Assembly (NCBI GenBank): GCA_011109175.1
Contig: RDEW01000002.1
Coordinates: 1,713,925-1,777,924 of the forward strand
DNA length: 64,000 nucleotides
Direction of reading: 5' to 3'
Source: Dicyema japonicum
Taxonomy: Eukaryota; Dicyemida; Rhombozoa; Dicyemidae
Below the pieces are notes generated by a model that saw only the letters and a program-made list of their open reading frames with translations, was not told the origin of the DNA and searched no databases. This document shows, in pieces, positions 1-9,800 of this stretch; position 1 is the stretch's first letter, and every line of letters starts with the position of its first letter. The position numbers and the translations under genes were made by a program.

Positions 1-147
1 CCAAGGACTCGGTGGCTATCCACGGTGGAAGACGTCACGGGAATGCCTACATCAAGGGTACTCCAAATTGCAACGGATCGAGGAGAGTGGAGGAAACTCG
101 TTTATGAGATCTCCAAGGGTCGGATACTACTAAATTGGACAACATAA
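1..147 (+). pseudogene. LINE C-terminal tail fragment (non-LTR RT)
   Basis: The open frame runs in from the left window edge and stops with TAA at 145-147. It reads a PRTRWLSTVED-type segment and then GEWRKLVYEIS. This is the post-RT tail common in animal LINEs, where GRPRTRW is followed about 25 residues later by W..L. The same tail occurs at about 46,815-46,945 on the same strand with high nucleotide similarity, so the two belong to one LINE family. Only the last ~48 codons are inside the window. Confidence 0.75.
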
Positions 148-439
148 CATAGAAAAATATTCATGCGCAATTTGAAGCTTAAAAATTACTGATAACTTTA
201 AAAAATGTTAGTTTTCCGTTAAATTCTAAGGTCTTTAATCAACGAAGTATAGTACTCAATAATAACAAATTTTTGTACGATTTTTGGAGTAACCGCTATT
301 TTTAGAACAACCTCTGTTTTTGGAACACTTGGTGCTCCAAATGGAGGTTAGACTGCATATAATTTCTGGTGATGTCCCTTGGACACTCTTGAGTCGATTA
401 CGTTCATTCATAATCCTCTACGTTTTGTGATCAAAACGT

Positions 440-841
440 TGATGCAGGATTTGATTGATCTTTCCGTAATAAATGTCTTCATTGCCTTCTGGATCTTTTT
501 GTTAACATGAGAGACTGCATTATCGAGTGAATTGAATCGAAATCGGATAAGTTCATGTTCACACATTCAGCAAAGCTTTTCCAATTCACATTTCTGTAAT
601 CCATGAAGGTGTTTCGTCTTCTTTCCGAGATGAGCGTGCTCTTCGTCCGAATGAAAATCGGCTTGTGGTCGCTCCGGAAGTTATAAATCACAGACCAATT
701 GGCAAGAGATGCAATGTAAGGGGTGGCGAGGTTCAAATCCGGTGAAGTCATGTTGTCATAAGCTCTATAGGGTGTTCTTGTGTTCATCCGATAGTCCTGA
801 AAGATTGTGAAGTTATCCAGTAGAGAGAAGGAGATTTGCAT
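440..841 (-). pseudogene. LINE AP-endonuclease fragment
   Basis: The minus-strand reading contains SPDLNLATPYIASL and then WSVIYNFRSDHKPIFI. This is the C-terminal part of an APE-type endonuclease of a Jockey/CR1-like LINE: the SP(D/S)L element followed by the catalytic SDH. The continuation (YRNVNWKSF, then a helix ending in SRRQ) matches the linker toward the RT. A stop follows and no RT is found downstream, so this is a fragment with its RT lost. Confidence 0.75.
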
Positions 842-1289
842 CAGCAGTTTGGCTTTTGTACCAACAAATGTTGGTATTGGCGTAACACATTCAAGGAAAA
901 GGTAAATTTTTTAGACAGGAGCTGGCAAGGGGGGGATTTTGCTTGTTTAGCCTCTGCCTCTCCAAAAAAGAAGCTCAACAAGTGCCGGGCGTCAAGTTGT
1001 TATTCGACATAATTATTAGCCAGTTTGTAAACAACATTTATCAATTCCAAGTCTGCAACCAATTTGGGTAGAAAAATCAAATTTTATGGGCAGTGTGGAT
1101 TTTCGCAGAACACTTTCAACTGTCTACGAAATAATGTGTCCTGACACAACATCTCGACATAGTTTACTGATCGGTATTTCAATTCCATTTTTTTGAATTT
1201 CGAGTATTCTACGGGTTTATCTCCCTTAGCACGTTTTTCTTTTCCATGCAATTTTTTATAGTTCAATAGACTTTTGTTTGGGGGTAATG
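842..1289. other. Unassigned AT-rich sequence
   Basis: I see no gene, RNA or repeat here. Short open frames on both strands show no motif and no codon-like regularity. Confidence 0.4.
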
Positions 1290-1376
1290 AATAATTTCAC
1301 CAGCATTGCTCCAGCGAACATTATGTAGTCCACTAACATCTTAAGTGTCCTCTCGATCGTAACAGATTGATAAATA
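1290..1376. repeat. Anonymous repeat, copy 1 (partner at 4,697-4,783)
   Basis: About 85 bp ending in ATCGTAACAGATTGA resembles 4,697-4,783 in the same orientation. On the minus strand both encode a similar peptide (SVTIxRTLK, then MLVD, then GxMLVKL), so the repeat was probably coding once. I do not recognise the protein. Confidence 0.6.
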
Positions 1377-2740
1377 ATAAGACCGCCTGAATGAAAAACC
1401 TTGACACGTCCATCTGTGAAAATAAATATGAGAGGCTTCTAATTCATCAAACCAACACACGACGGCCTAATTTCCAGATGCTCCATATCTCTGAGATTTC
1501 GCTGGGAGTTGAAGAATCATCTTGATCGACAGCTTACAGGAGCTCAATATGATAGATATGAAGGAGCGCTAGATCTGTGGCGGATTCGTTCCCCCAAAGC
1601 GAACTGGTATGGGTGCTCGGTTCCTTGGTCATCAAATATAACTTTTTTAAGACATTCAGTATTGGTCTGGAGAGGGAATCGATTGTTTTTAGCGGTATAT
1701 TTTAGCTCTTTGATTTTTTACTTCATGTATGCGTCGGTGATTTTACTCAACACCTCGAGATATTCCATCGAAAAAGCTTTCTCAGAAACCTTAACAAGAT
1801 GTGGGGGTTGTGCTAATGCTCTCCTATTTTCTCTTAGATCATGTGACGAAATAGAAATCACTTCAACTTTTTAAAGCTAAGAAAAAACATCAACACTACT
1901 AGCTATCTTGTGCATGGACTTGACAATGGGAGCCTAAGAATCGGCATTTCATATCGTCTTCTCCTGCAAGAAGATCCCTGGAAGATACCCATGCATGCTG
2001 GATAACGATCATCCATTTACAAAGGACGCTCTATTGTATGTGATGACCCTGTTTTGAGACTTTTTCCTCGACGAATATTTGATTTCCACCACGAACTCAG
2101 ACTGTCCTGACGCTGCCGAACGAAGGATTGGTGGATGCATATTCTGTTCTTAGGAACCGTTTCCGTTTCATCCGAATTGCATTTGTGACTTTTGTGGACA
2201 GGCCTTTCAGTAGAGGTGTCCTCAGGGGACGCAATCTCATAAAGACTGGAATATCATCGGAAACAGCGTTGGTTCCAAGAAAATCTTGAAATTGGGTCAA
2301 TGCTCACGATCCTCCAAGTTTTTTTAATTTTCAGTTTGAGTAGATTCAAACGCGATTCTCGTTAATTGGATACTTCCTCTGCTAAAAACACAAGATTTCT
2401 GGGTCTCCTGAGTGTGTCATCTCGTCTCTGCTCATTAGAAGAAACAACTTTCATACCTATAAGTAGACATTTAGTGGAATAGAATACGTCACCGTTTCAA
2501 ACTTTTGGACAAAATTTACGAATCAAATAGAGGAATCCTGTTAATCAAATATATTCATCAATTCGATTGATTCATGAACATTTCTTTTTGCAGATCAGCT
2601 TATTTATTTAAAGGCCTAAATAAGCATAGGAATGAAATCCAGATCAGCTAAGGAATGTAAATAACAAAGAGAATAAGGAATCTATTTCGTGAATTAAAAG
2701 TCTTTAAAATTAAAGGAAAAAGAGTAAACGGTTGTCTTCG
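1377..2740. other. Unassigned sequence
   Basis: Open frames up to about 120 codons exist on both strands, for example around 1,509-1,874 (+) and 2,097-2,300 (-). None shows a family motif, and I could not join them through short GT-AG introns into anything recognisable. Confidence 0.35.
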
Positions 2741-2822
2741 GCTGCCCTGACTGCGTGGATATTCCCTCTCTAGAAAGCGAGCAAAATTCGCCTAAGTAAC
2801 CATCAGCGCTCACGAGGAGAAT
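2741..2822 (+). repeat. Anonymous repeat R1, copy 1 of 3
   Basis: The segment containing CTGCGTGGATATTCCCTCTC and a GCGAGCAAAATTCGC block is a diverged copy of 30,511-30,619 and 31,538-31,657, all in the same orientation. It shares the hallmark GCGAGxxAAATTCGC half-palindrome and the following CAGCG...TCxCG block. Copies 2 and 3 extend further 3' into a GTTTCCAAGACGTCC end that is missing here. Confidence 0.65.
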
Positions 2823-2931
2823 TAAAAGTTGATAATTGAAAGTTAATAATTCATTTTTGTTATAAAATTTAATTTATAAATAAAAAATATTTTTTAAACA
2901 AAAATGAATAAATTATAAAATTAATTGGCGA

Positions 2932-4448
2932 ATGGATTCTCAAGTTTTGACCATCCTTTCTCTAGTTTTGAAAAACATTTCTCAAGTATTAGTATTATAA
3001 ATACAATGATTATTGGGCTACTCTACATTTCCAAATATGTTTTAAAAATCCTGATATGCAGAATAATTTGCTTCCATGTGATCAGAAATATAACTCTTCG
3101 CTACATATTTTCTATTTTAGCTGGATTTTATTTCCTTTATGGTGAATATGGAATGTTATTTCTCATATTAATGATTTCAGAGAAGGATTCCACGTGTTAG
3201 CTCAATCACTGATAATATATTTGATAATATTGTACATACCACACACTGGAAAAGTCTCCTGCTCATCGTCTTATCTTTCGTATATTTGGAGGTACTACAT
3301 TTAAAAATTGCGTGGGAAAACTATGAGAGTTTAACAACAATTGGCATTTCTAAGTTTGCATTGGAGACTTATTGTTAGCCCAATGATGGTTTCAACCCAA
3401 AAATTAACAGCTTTAGTTATGTCATGCCACGATGGTCACCATAATGTGGAAGAAGTAAACGAGAAATACGTTCTAAAGTCCTCATATATTGAATCGTAGA
3501 GAACCTCCATCCTTGTTACAAATCCTTGGATACATTTTCTGTTTCCACGGAGTACTCTTGGGTCCCTTCTTCCATTTCAACGACTACGTAGAATACTTAG
3601 AATCCGATGAGGTAGTTTGCTTATTTCATGTAAGAAACCAAAGTTTCCCATAAAAGTTTTAAAGAAGTTGATTTCTTCGTTATTAATTACTCAGCTATCG
3701 AGGTATTTAGTAGACTACAGAACACCATGGTGGATACACGGTGTCTCTCTTTGTTATCCCCCAGAAAAATCTAAGGAAATAAATTCAGTTGTGTCGTTTT
3801 TTAGGTATTATTTCTGCGCATTTTTGTGCATCTTTGCGGTTAGAGTGAAACACTACTTCTTCTGGGTGTTAGGTATAACATTGTCTTCAATTTAGCCGAT
3901 GGACTGTTTAATTTAGTTGGATTCGGATATGACAAGAAAACCGACAAGTGGTCCATGACGACAAACGTGGATATTCTTGGTTTTGAGGTAGTTTTGGAGT
4001 CCCATCTTTGTTTGCTTCTCACATGCAGAAGGCTGTTGCTAGTTGGAACATGACAACAGTGAAATGGATCCGCTACATCCTCTACAGTAGAAATATTCCG
4101 TATAAACGGATCAAATTGTTTCTCTTTATGGCTGCCTGGCATGGTGTCTACCCAGGATATTACATTTTATTTCTGAACTTTTACATGTTTTTGCATGCAA
4201 CTATTAAAGTATAACAGTGGGTCAAGTGTAGATGTACAAGTTCAGCAAACGAATGAATATCCCCCCATTGTTATCAAAAGCTGTCCAATCAGTATGGGCT
4301 CTCGTATCATTTGGGTACATCTCCATCCCCTACGTCGTCCTCACATTGATTAGTACACTTGAAATCTATTGGTAAGGAATGTCGTTATTTTAGGTCTGTC
4401 GGCTTCTCGTTGCATTTTGTGTCTTTAATTATTATTGTAGTACTCTGA
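2932..4448 (+). CDS. MBOAT-family lysophospholipid acyltransferase (split gene, 22-26 nt introns)
   Basis: Family and likely role: a multi-pass ER membrane O-acyltransferase of the MBOAT1/2-like lysophospholipid group. Conserved blocks appear in order: FHVLAQSLIIYLII, PMMVSTQKLTAL, a HDG motif, PPSLLQILGYIFCFHG, LLGPFFHFNDYVEYLE, KHYFFWVLADGLFNLVGFGY, WNMTTVKWIRY, and AAWHGVYPGYY with the catalytic His. The Asn of WNMTT and the His of WHG are both present. Introns that restore frame are 3155-3180 (26 nt), 3354-3378 (25), 3478-3499 (22), 3612-3634 (23), 3873-3895 (23), 4209-4231 (23) and 4372-4393 (22). One more intron near 3988/3991-4028 is 41 or 38 nt. Stop TGA is 4446-4448. Problems: the start is uncertain, because ATG 2932 needs a frame change near 2985 (ATG 3005 is the alternative). 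A one-base gap near 3263 breaks the frame relative to the inverted copy at 4.8-5.09 kb. It is either a recent pseudogene or a gene with two base-call errors. Confidence 0.82.
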
Positions 4449-4696
4449 CTGGGAATATATTTTTGACGGGGGAATTATTTTATTTTCTTTATATTTCAAT
4501 TATGTTTGTGAATAAGACTTGTGTCTTACACGAAAATAAGTGGTTGTATCACGTTATTGTCCAACTTCCTTGAATTGAGCCAGTGCATTGCTCTTTCTAC
4601 CACTCACTATTGTCCAGCTACTCTTAAATCTATACTGTGGTTCCATTAACTGCTTCATGTTATCTTCTCGCTCAAGACTTTCGTTTGAAATCAATA
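4449..4696. other. Unassigned sequence downstream of the MBOAT gene
   Basis: AT-rich sequence in which I recognise no gene or repeat. A minus-strand open frame runs into it from the repeat at 4,697-4,783. Confidence 0.4.
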
Positions 4697-4783
4697 ATAA
4701 CTTAACCAACATCACTCCCTTGAACATTCTGTGGTCGACTAACATACTTTTAAGAGTCCTCTTGATCGTAACAGATTGAACAT
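4697..4783. repeat. Anonymous repeat, copy 2 (partner at 1,290-1,376)
   Basis: This is the second copy of the ATCGTAACAGATTGA-ended repeat. Its minus-strand reading is longer than in copy 1 (MLVDHRMFKGVMLVKLLL and onward to about 4,554). I cannot assign a function. Confidence 0.55.
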
Positions 4784-4796
4784 ATTTTACTTACAA

Positions 4797-5087
4797 TTAT
4801 TTCAAAATCGGAATTTTCCCACAAGTTTTGAAATGTAGTACCCCCAAATATACGAAAGATACGACGAGTGAGCAAAAGACCTTTCCAGTGTGTGGTATGT
4901 GCATTATTATCAAATATATTATAAGTGAATGAGCTAACACGTGGAATCCTATTCTGAAATCATTAATATGAGAAATAACATTCCATATCTTCCATGAAGG
5001 AAATAAAATCCTACTAAAATATAAAATATGTAGCGAAGAGTTACATTTCGGATCACATGGAAGCAAATTATTCTGCATATCAGGATA
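4797..5087 (-). pseudogene. Inverted partial copy of the MBOAT gene
   Basis: The minus strand repeats the MBOAT gene from about 3,048 to 3,335 with some divergence (HTGKVFCSLVVSFVYLG compared with the + copy). The intron at 3155-3180 is present as genomic sequence, so this is a DNA duplication and not a retrocopy. It keeps the base that the + copy lacks near 3263. The copy is truncated at both ends and abuts the RT fragment that starts at about 5,088. It lies about 350 bp beyond the 3' end of the gene in opposite orientation. Confidence 0.75.
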
Positions 5088-5500
5088 TTTATTACATTCA
5101 CAGAGGGAGACTATTCGATATCTTGGAGAATGTGGTTGACGATGACATTTTCAGAATGATCCGTCTATTACTTGGAATAACGCTGATACGTGTACGTTTT
5201 GGAAATTTGTCGTCTGTCCCAATCGAGACAATGTACGGGGTACCGCAGAGAGATTCCTTGTCACCGGTTCTTTGTGTGACATATCTGGAAGCGGCACTCA
5301 GAGACTTCAGACTATTAATTGGCGACTTATTTCAAACTGAAGTGATTTATGCAGATGATATCGACTATATATCCAGGAATTTGCTAATTTATACTATATA
5401 TAGGAATCCTACACGCTTCGGAGTTACGGGTATCAGGTCGGCGCTGAGATCACCTATCCAGAATATGTGTCATCGCTCTCAAGTGGAAGCCTTTTGATCC
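5088..5500 (+). pseudogene. LINE reverse transcriptase core fragment
   Basis: The reading contains YGVPQRDSLSPVLCVTYLEA, then about 20 residues later VIYADDIDYIS. These are RT motif 4 (GxPQGxxLSP with G changed to R) and motif 5 (YADD). Upstream RGRLFDILENVVDDDIFRMI fits the finger-palm segment. Neither the N-terminal RT nor the endonuclease is present. The related RT at about 33,350-33,580 has the same FEASLRDFR/LEAALRDFR segment. Confidence 0.8.
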
Positions 5501-5514
5501 AAGATATCCTAAGT

Positions 5515-5880
5515 TTTCCAACCGGACTTTCTTGGGAAAGTCTTCGACGATGCTCGTCGCGAATGGTGTGAAACTGGTTTGGATATGCCGAACGATCCTT
5601 CGAGACAACATGACTGGGATGATATCTACTCCAAGAATATCTTCGACGTGCTAAAGTCTGAGGCCAACCAGCATCGTCTTGCATGCCTCGTGTCCGCCGC
5701 CAACCATGGGAGCTGAGCGTGGCTGGATGCACTCCCGTGTTCCTCCCTGGGGATTCTTTTGGACGATGACTGTATTCGGATTGGGATCGCACAACGATTG
5801 GGACATGAAGTCTGCCAGAAACACAGATGCCGTTGTGGAAGAACAGCTGACACCAATGGACTGCATCCTTTGTCTAGTCA
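5515..5880 (+). pseudogene. LINE post-RT domain fragment with Cys/His cluster
   Basis: Several frames together read ARREWYKTGLD, FDVLKSEANQHRLACL, SERGWMHSRVP, DDDCIRIGIAQRLGHE and then a CxxxHRCRCG cluster followed by GLHPLS. This resembles a C-terminal, probably zinc-binding, region found after the RT in some animal retrotransposons. A frame change is needed in the middle. The segment 5,530-5,790 is repeated at 47,080-47,320, also on the + strand. Confidence 0.6.
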
Positions 5881-6391
5881 GGAATCATCGTAAACAAATT
5901 AGCACACAATCACGTGTAAGACTATACAATGCCTTCGTGAAACCGGTCCTAGTGTACAACGCTGCAACCTGGGGGGTCTCACAAGCGGTAATGGACAAAC
6001 TAGATGCCTTCCATCGTAAACAGCTCCGACTGTTGCTTTGCATCAACTGGCCAAAAAAATCACAAACAAGAGTCTACACAAATATGTAATACAAGACCAT
6101 AGAGTCTGGATATCCTTGAATCAAGATGGCGTCTATTTAGTCACATTCTTCGGATGAGCCAGATGACGCATGCTAAAATAGCAATGGAGAACTATTACTG
6201 CCCAGAAGTGAATACCTCGTTCCGTAAAAAGACCTCGCATAACTTTGCCAGAAATTCTACACAAAAACCTGACCAATGTAAGACGAAAGCTGAAAACAGG
6301 AGATGATTCGGATACGCTCAGAATAATTGCCAGTAACCGTGGAGCATGGGGGAAGTTAGTTAAGAGGATTGTTGAAGAAAGAATAACCTGA
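5881..6391 (+). pseudogene. RTE-like LINE 3' end (thumb and C-terminus)
   Basis: The reading LYNAFVKPVLVYNAATWGVS, DKLDAFHRKQLRLLL is the RT thumb region (RPVLxYGxxTW, KLDxFxRK). A second frame then gives LPEILHKNLTNVRRKLKTGD and RGAWGKLVKRIVEERIT before TGA at about 6,389-6,391. That tail matches the minus-strand LINE ending at 21,353 (LPTLLHQD, WKRLTRRIQERV). It is frameshifted between the two parts. Confidence 0.75.
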
Positions 6392-6477
6392 AAAAATACG
6401 GCACAAGCGGAACCATAATTAAATTATTTTTTTGGTTTTTCGAAAGTGCCATTAATAATAATAATATAAAAAATCGA

Positions 6478-6600
6478 AAACCTAACCTAAGTCTAATCCC
6501 TAACCTAACCTTAATCCATAACCCTAATCTTTATCCTAACCATAATACTTAACCCTAATCCCTAACCCCCAACCATAACCATGACTCTTAACCATAACCC
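6478..6600 (-). repeat. Degenerate telomere-like (CCCTAA)n tract
   Basis: About 120 bp of CCTAACC, CCCTAA, AACCTTAATCC and ACCATAACC units in imperfect tandem. The G-rich strand would be TTAGGG-like. The oppositely oriented tract lies at 8,583-8,690, about 2 kb away. The array is too degenerate to be an active telomere. Confidence 0.75.
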
Positions 6601-6825
6601 TATTGTGGGTGGGCCGAAGTTCATGTATACATATTCCAGTTAAAAAATAATCATTTAAATCGAATATTATTCAAAATCAAAAAATCGATTTTTGCTTAGT
6701 TGTGAGATGTTCAAACTCAAGACTTTGCCCGGTCATTATGGCACAGCCGGACGCGATGGCATGCGACAATTTTTAATATACATATTTTATTTATAATTTT
6801 TTATAAAGTTATATTTTAATATAAA

Positions 6826-7631
6826 TACTCTCAACCCTCGCAAATTGGACAATTTTTAAATTGGCCACATTTTGAAAAAATTTTCTAAGAAAAAGTCCTA
6901 TTCGCCATATTAATAGGCCAATTCTCAAACATGTTTCGAAACACAATATCGATAAAACAATAAGTATTCTTTTACTGAAGATGACAATATTTTGAAAGAT
7001 TTGAAAGAGACACGGATTCAGAATGCTCAAGTTAGACGGAGAAATGCGAAAAGATAAATCTGCGACATTGAATTCTTTCATGAAGAATTTAAAGAAATTT
7101 CAAAAGCATATAAACATGACCAAATCCATAATCTGGATGAAACTGGATTATACTCTTTTTTACAAAAATGGCCTTCAGGACGTGTCCGAAGAGACGACCA
7201 GGAATTGTTTTCAGAGTATTAAAAACTCCAATAACGAAATCCTTGAAATTGATATTAACGAAACAGCAATCAGAAGAACAGACATTTTGGATCCTCTCGA
7301 AGTTGAGGATTTTTTAAATATTGAATACACGGAAAATGGAACATTTATTGAAAATGAAAATTCTTTAGAAGATTCAGAAAATAGTGAACAAAAATCTTAA
7401 AAATAAGACCTGTGGACAAAATGGATATTATTGTTAGATTAACTGCAATAGAGAGGGAACTTTAGCAAATGTTGAGAATGAATTAAATTTTAATAAAACT
7501 TAAGTTTTTTGTTAATTAACGAATAAAAAAATATTTGTTCATTTTTGTCAAAATTATTGATTTTATTTTTTAAATTGGCCACAAAATTCCGTGTGAAACC
7601 AAAAATGGCCAAATTGCGAGGGTCGAGTGTA
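6826..7631 (+). mobile_element. pogo/Tigger-type DNA transposon, internally deleted, TA target sites
   Basis: The ends are inverted repeats: CTCTCAACCCTCGCAAATTG from 6,828, and the reverse complement of the sequence ending at 7,629, CACTCGACCCTCGCAATTTG. TA dinucleotides flank both (6,826-6,827 and 7,630-7,631). Inside, a reading at about 7,020-7,400 keeps a piece of a Tigger-like transposase: SFMKNLKKF, then a damaged copy of the segment that normally carries DETGL, then TRNCFQSI and a Glu/Asp-rich tail. At ~800 bp it is far shorter than a complete element, so it is a deleted derivative that could only move in trans. Confidence 0.8.
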
Positions 7632-7734
7632 CATATTATTTTTTCGCTTCGAGTTTCCTATTATTGTGATGCCAAAATAAAAATGTCAAACCAAAAAAAA
7701 TTACAAAAATCATAAGCAAATGTCCCATGGAATC

Positions 7735-7860
7735 TGACAGGGATTTAATGGGAATAGATATTGTCTAAAATGTCTAGTCAATGTAAACTTCAATGTGGAT
7801 TAACACCGGCAAACAATGAAACACAAGTATTCAGACTTGAGAAATTCTTCTAAAATTCCA
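7735..7860 (+). repeat. Anonymous repeat R4, copy 1 (partner 43,225-43,360)
   Basis: GGGATTTAATGGGAAT, a CCGGCAAACAATGAAACACA block and CAGACTTGAGAAAT recur in the same order and orientation at 43,225-43,360. There is no coding signal. Confidence 0.6.
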
Positions 7861-7889
7861 AAAAATTATTTCCACATTTTGAGTTTTTG

Positions 7890-8160
7890 AGACCAAACTG
7901 GTGGCCTTGAACGATTTATGAACAATTTATCAGACCAATGATGACGTATGCAAGTCCTTCATGGGCAATGCAGATTTCACGATCATCCTCATTGAAGCTA
8001 TTGAAAATTTCTTAATCGAATTACAACGGAAACTCTTAAAGGAGGCTAGTTTACCGAGCTGCCATCTATTCCATACACTATCGAAATATCTACATTCATA
8101 CAGAAATTTTGAGCCGATGACTTGTCCGATGAGAAGAGCTGTTCAGGATTCTCGACCCCC
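7890..8160 (+). pseudogene. LINE RT thumb fragment
   Basis: A frame with short breaks reads IYEQFIRPMMTYASPSWAMQ, which is the (L)Y(K)QF(I)RPxxxYAxPxW signature of Jockey/CR1-type RTs, then LKLLK and LQRKLLKEAS. It ends where the integrase-like reading begins. Confidence 0.65.
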
Positions 8161-8455
8161 AATCAATAAAAAATGGATTTCCTCCACATTCACTTTTCAT
8201 TGGAGAATTTGGGAATTATTATCTCCATTTAAAAAAATTGTTTTTGATTACAACAATTCGATACACGAGACAACGAAACAAATGTCATTCTTCATATTTA
8301 TGCGATGTAGGTATCCACAGGAAGCAATTCCGGATGATTTGTCGAATTTTCTCTCTATGAAGTAGATGAAGCAAAAGAGGAGGCACGAATATATACGCAA
8401 GTAGCAGCAAAAAAGATGATTGAAAAAAAAGAAGGTGGAGAAACGACGAAGAAAC
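8161..8455 (+). pseudogene. LTR-type (Ty3/gypsy-like) integrase C-terminal fragment
   Basis: The reading FDYNNSIHETTKQMSFFIFM, then RYPQEAIPDD, is the integrase core-end signature (FAYNxSxHxTTxxxPFxLxxGRxP). A DEAKEEARIYTQ-like helix follows after one frame change. The catalytic D,D-35-E part is not visible nearby, so this is only the last part of the enzyme. Confidence 0.7.
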
Positions 8456-8582
8456 TTTAAAAGTTAGTCACAAGGGCTTTAAAAGAAGAGATCATCCAGC
8501 TCATCGTACAATAAAACTGTACGATCGAAAACGCTAAGTAATTTAACTAATAAATTTTGTTTAATAATTTGCACCTTTGAGT

Positions 8583-8690
8583 GTTTAAGGTTAGGGTCAA
8601 TATTTAGGGTTTTTAGTTAGGGTTAGTGTTTAGGATTTTGGTTAGGATTTAAAGGTTTTGGTTAGGGTTAGTGCTTAGAGTTAAAGTTTC
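8583..8690 (+). repeat. Degenerate telomere-like (TTAGGG)n tract
   Basis: Repeated GGTTAGGGT, TTTAGGG and GTTAGGGTTAG units over about 105 bp, imperfect. The orientation is opposite to 6,478-6,600. A short similar stretch (AAGGTTAGGGTTTAAG) lies at about 50,225. Confidence 0.75.
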
Positions 8691-8699
8691 ATGTATGTG

Positions 8700-9430
8700 G
8701 ATGAAAGAACAAGGCTTAAATTAAATATTTTGGTTAATATATGTTTTTTTTTTAGTTGTTATTTAAATAATTAGATTTTATCTATTTTATATTTTTCAAA
8801 CAAATTAATTTTTTCTTAGACAAGGATTAAAATTTTTTTGATTAGTGACATTTGGTGGTTTATTTTTTAATTTGGATCTTTCAATTTTTGCGTTCTACAG
8901 AATTTTCAATATCAGATGTAAACTGATTGAGTATATTTAAGTTGATTCTGCTATAGAAAATTTTATAATTTTATTAGCCTTGACCATGTGTGGGCCGAGG
9001 CATCGTACGGGCATTTAAGAAATTATTAAATTTAAAAATTCAAGTTCTTTTCCAGCATTTCATTTTTCAACACAATCTACTTTCTAAAGACGAATCACTC
9101 AAAACTGAAAAACGAACATTCTTGAACTAAAATTTGAGAATTCTGGACTTTTCTTGATTAATCAATTCAAAGACTCAAATTTTATCGGATATTTCAATTA
9201 TACTTTATTTAGGTATAGATTTGATTCTGACGTGATTCGTCAAGAATTTTTGTGTATTGGATGTTTTTTAGTTATACACGCATTTTAGATGATCGAAGGT
9301 TTATTAAATTTTAGTGATTAAAAAATTAAATACAATTTACAAATCTAACAAGTTTACAATGAAACTTAAAGAATATATTAGAAAAATAGAAATTAAAAAA
9401 TTTAATTTATAAAAATTATTTAAATTTCAA
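8700..9430. other. AT-rich sequence without recognised features
   Basis: Very AT-rich. I see no coding or repeat signal apart from poly-A/poly-T runs. Confidence 0.4.
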
Positions 9431-9434
9431 AATG

Positions 9435-9505
9435 TTCCTTGTATTATACTAGTTAGTATGCCACGTTGTAATCCGGGTGACCTGGTTCGATTCCCAACAA
9501 GGGAG
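9435..9505 (+). other. tRNA-like sequence (pseudo-tRNA or SINE head)
   Basis: A perfect B box (GGTTCGATTCC, 9,484-9,494) follows an A-box-like AGTTAGTATG segment. The 5' TTCCTTG can pair with the 3' CAAGGGA as a 7-bp acceptor stem with one G-U pair. The T and anticodon stems are poorly paired, so it is not a functional tRNA by eye. It may be a decayed Asp-like tRNA or the head of a SINE. Confidence 0.55.
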
Positions 9506-9559
9506 ATCATTTTTCTTCACTATTATTACTTTAGCGATGGGGATTATTTTATATATATT

Positions 9560-9800
9560 GAGAATGGACACTGCTGGTCCTCCAAATGACATCATACTTT
9601 CTAAGTATCGGTCCATTTAGGGGAAGACCACTGACAATCCTTCAACTGACTTTAAACAACGACCTAAAAAATGTCAAAATGTGACTGAAAAGACGTAGGC
9701 GAGTTCCAAAACCGCAATCCCAAGAAGAGCGTGGAAGTGTCGGACTTTAGATTATCCGGGGTGCGGAACACGCGACGTCAATTGATTAACTTTCTTGTTG
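9560..9800 (+). pseudogene. Possible LINE C-terminal tail fragment
   Basis: One frame reads SIRGRPLTILQLTLNNDLKN, which resembles the RGRPxTxLxxxLxxDL tail after LINE RTs, followed by RRAWK-like residues. It is short and disrupted, so the call is weak. Confidence 0.4.

Noticed and set aside
2925-3200. Reading the MBOAT N-terminus from an in-frame TTG
   Set aside because: Nuclear animal genes start at ATG. ATG 2932 or 3005 is more plausible, with a frame problem noted.
6478-8690. A chromosome end within the window
   Set aside because: The tracts are short, degenerate and interstitial, with LINE-derived sequence on both outer sides.
9435-9505. Functional tRNA gene (Tyr-like GTA anticodon loop)
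   Set aside because: The acceptor stem and B box are good, but the anticodon and T stems have several mismatches.
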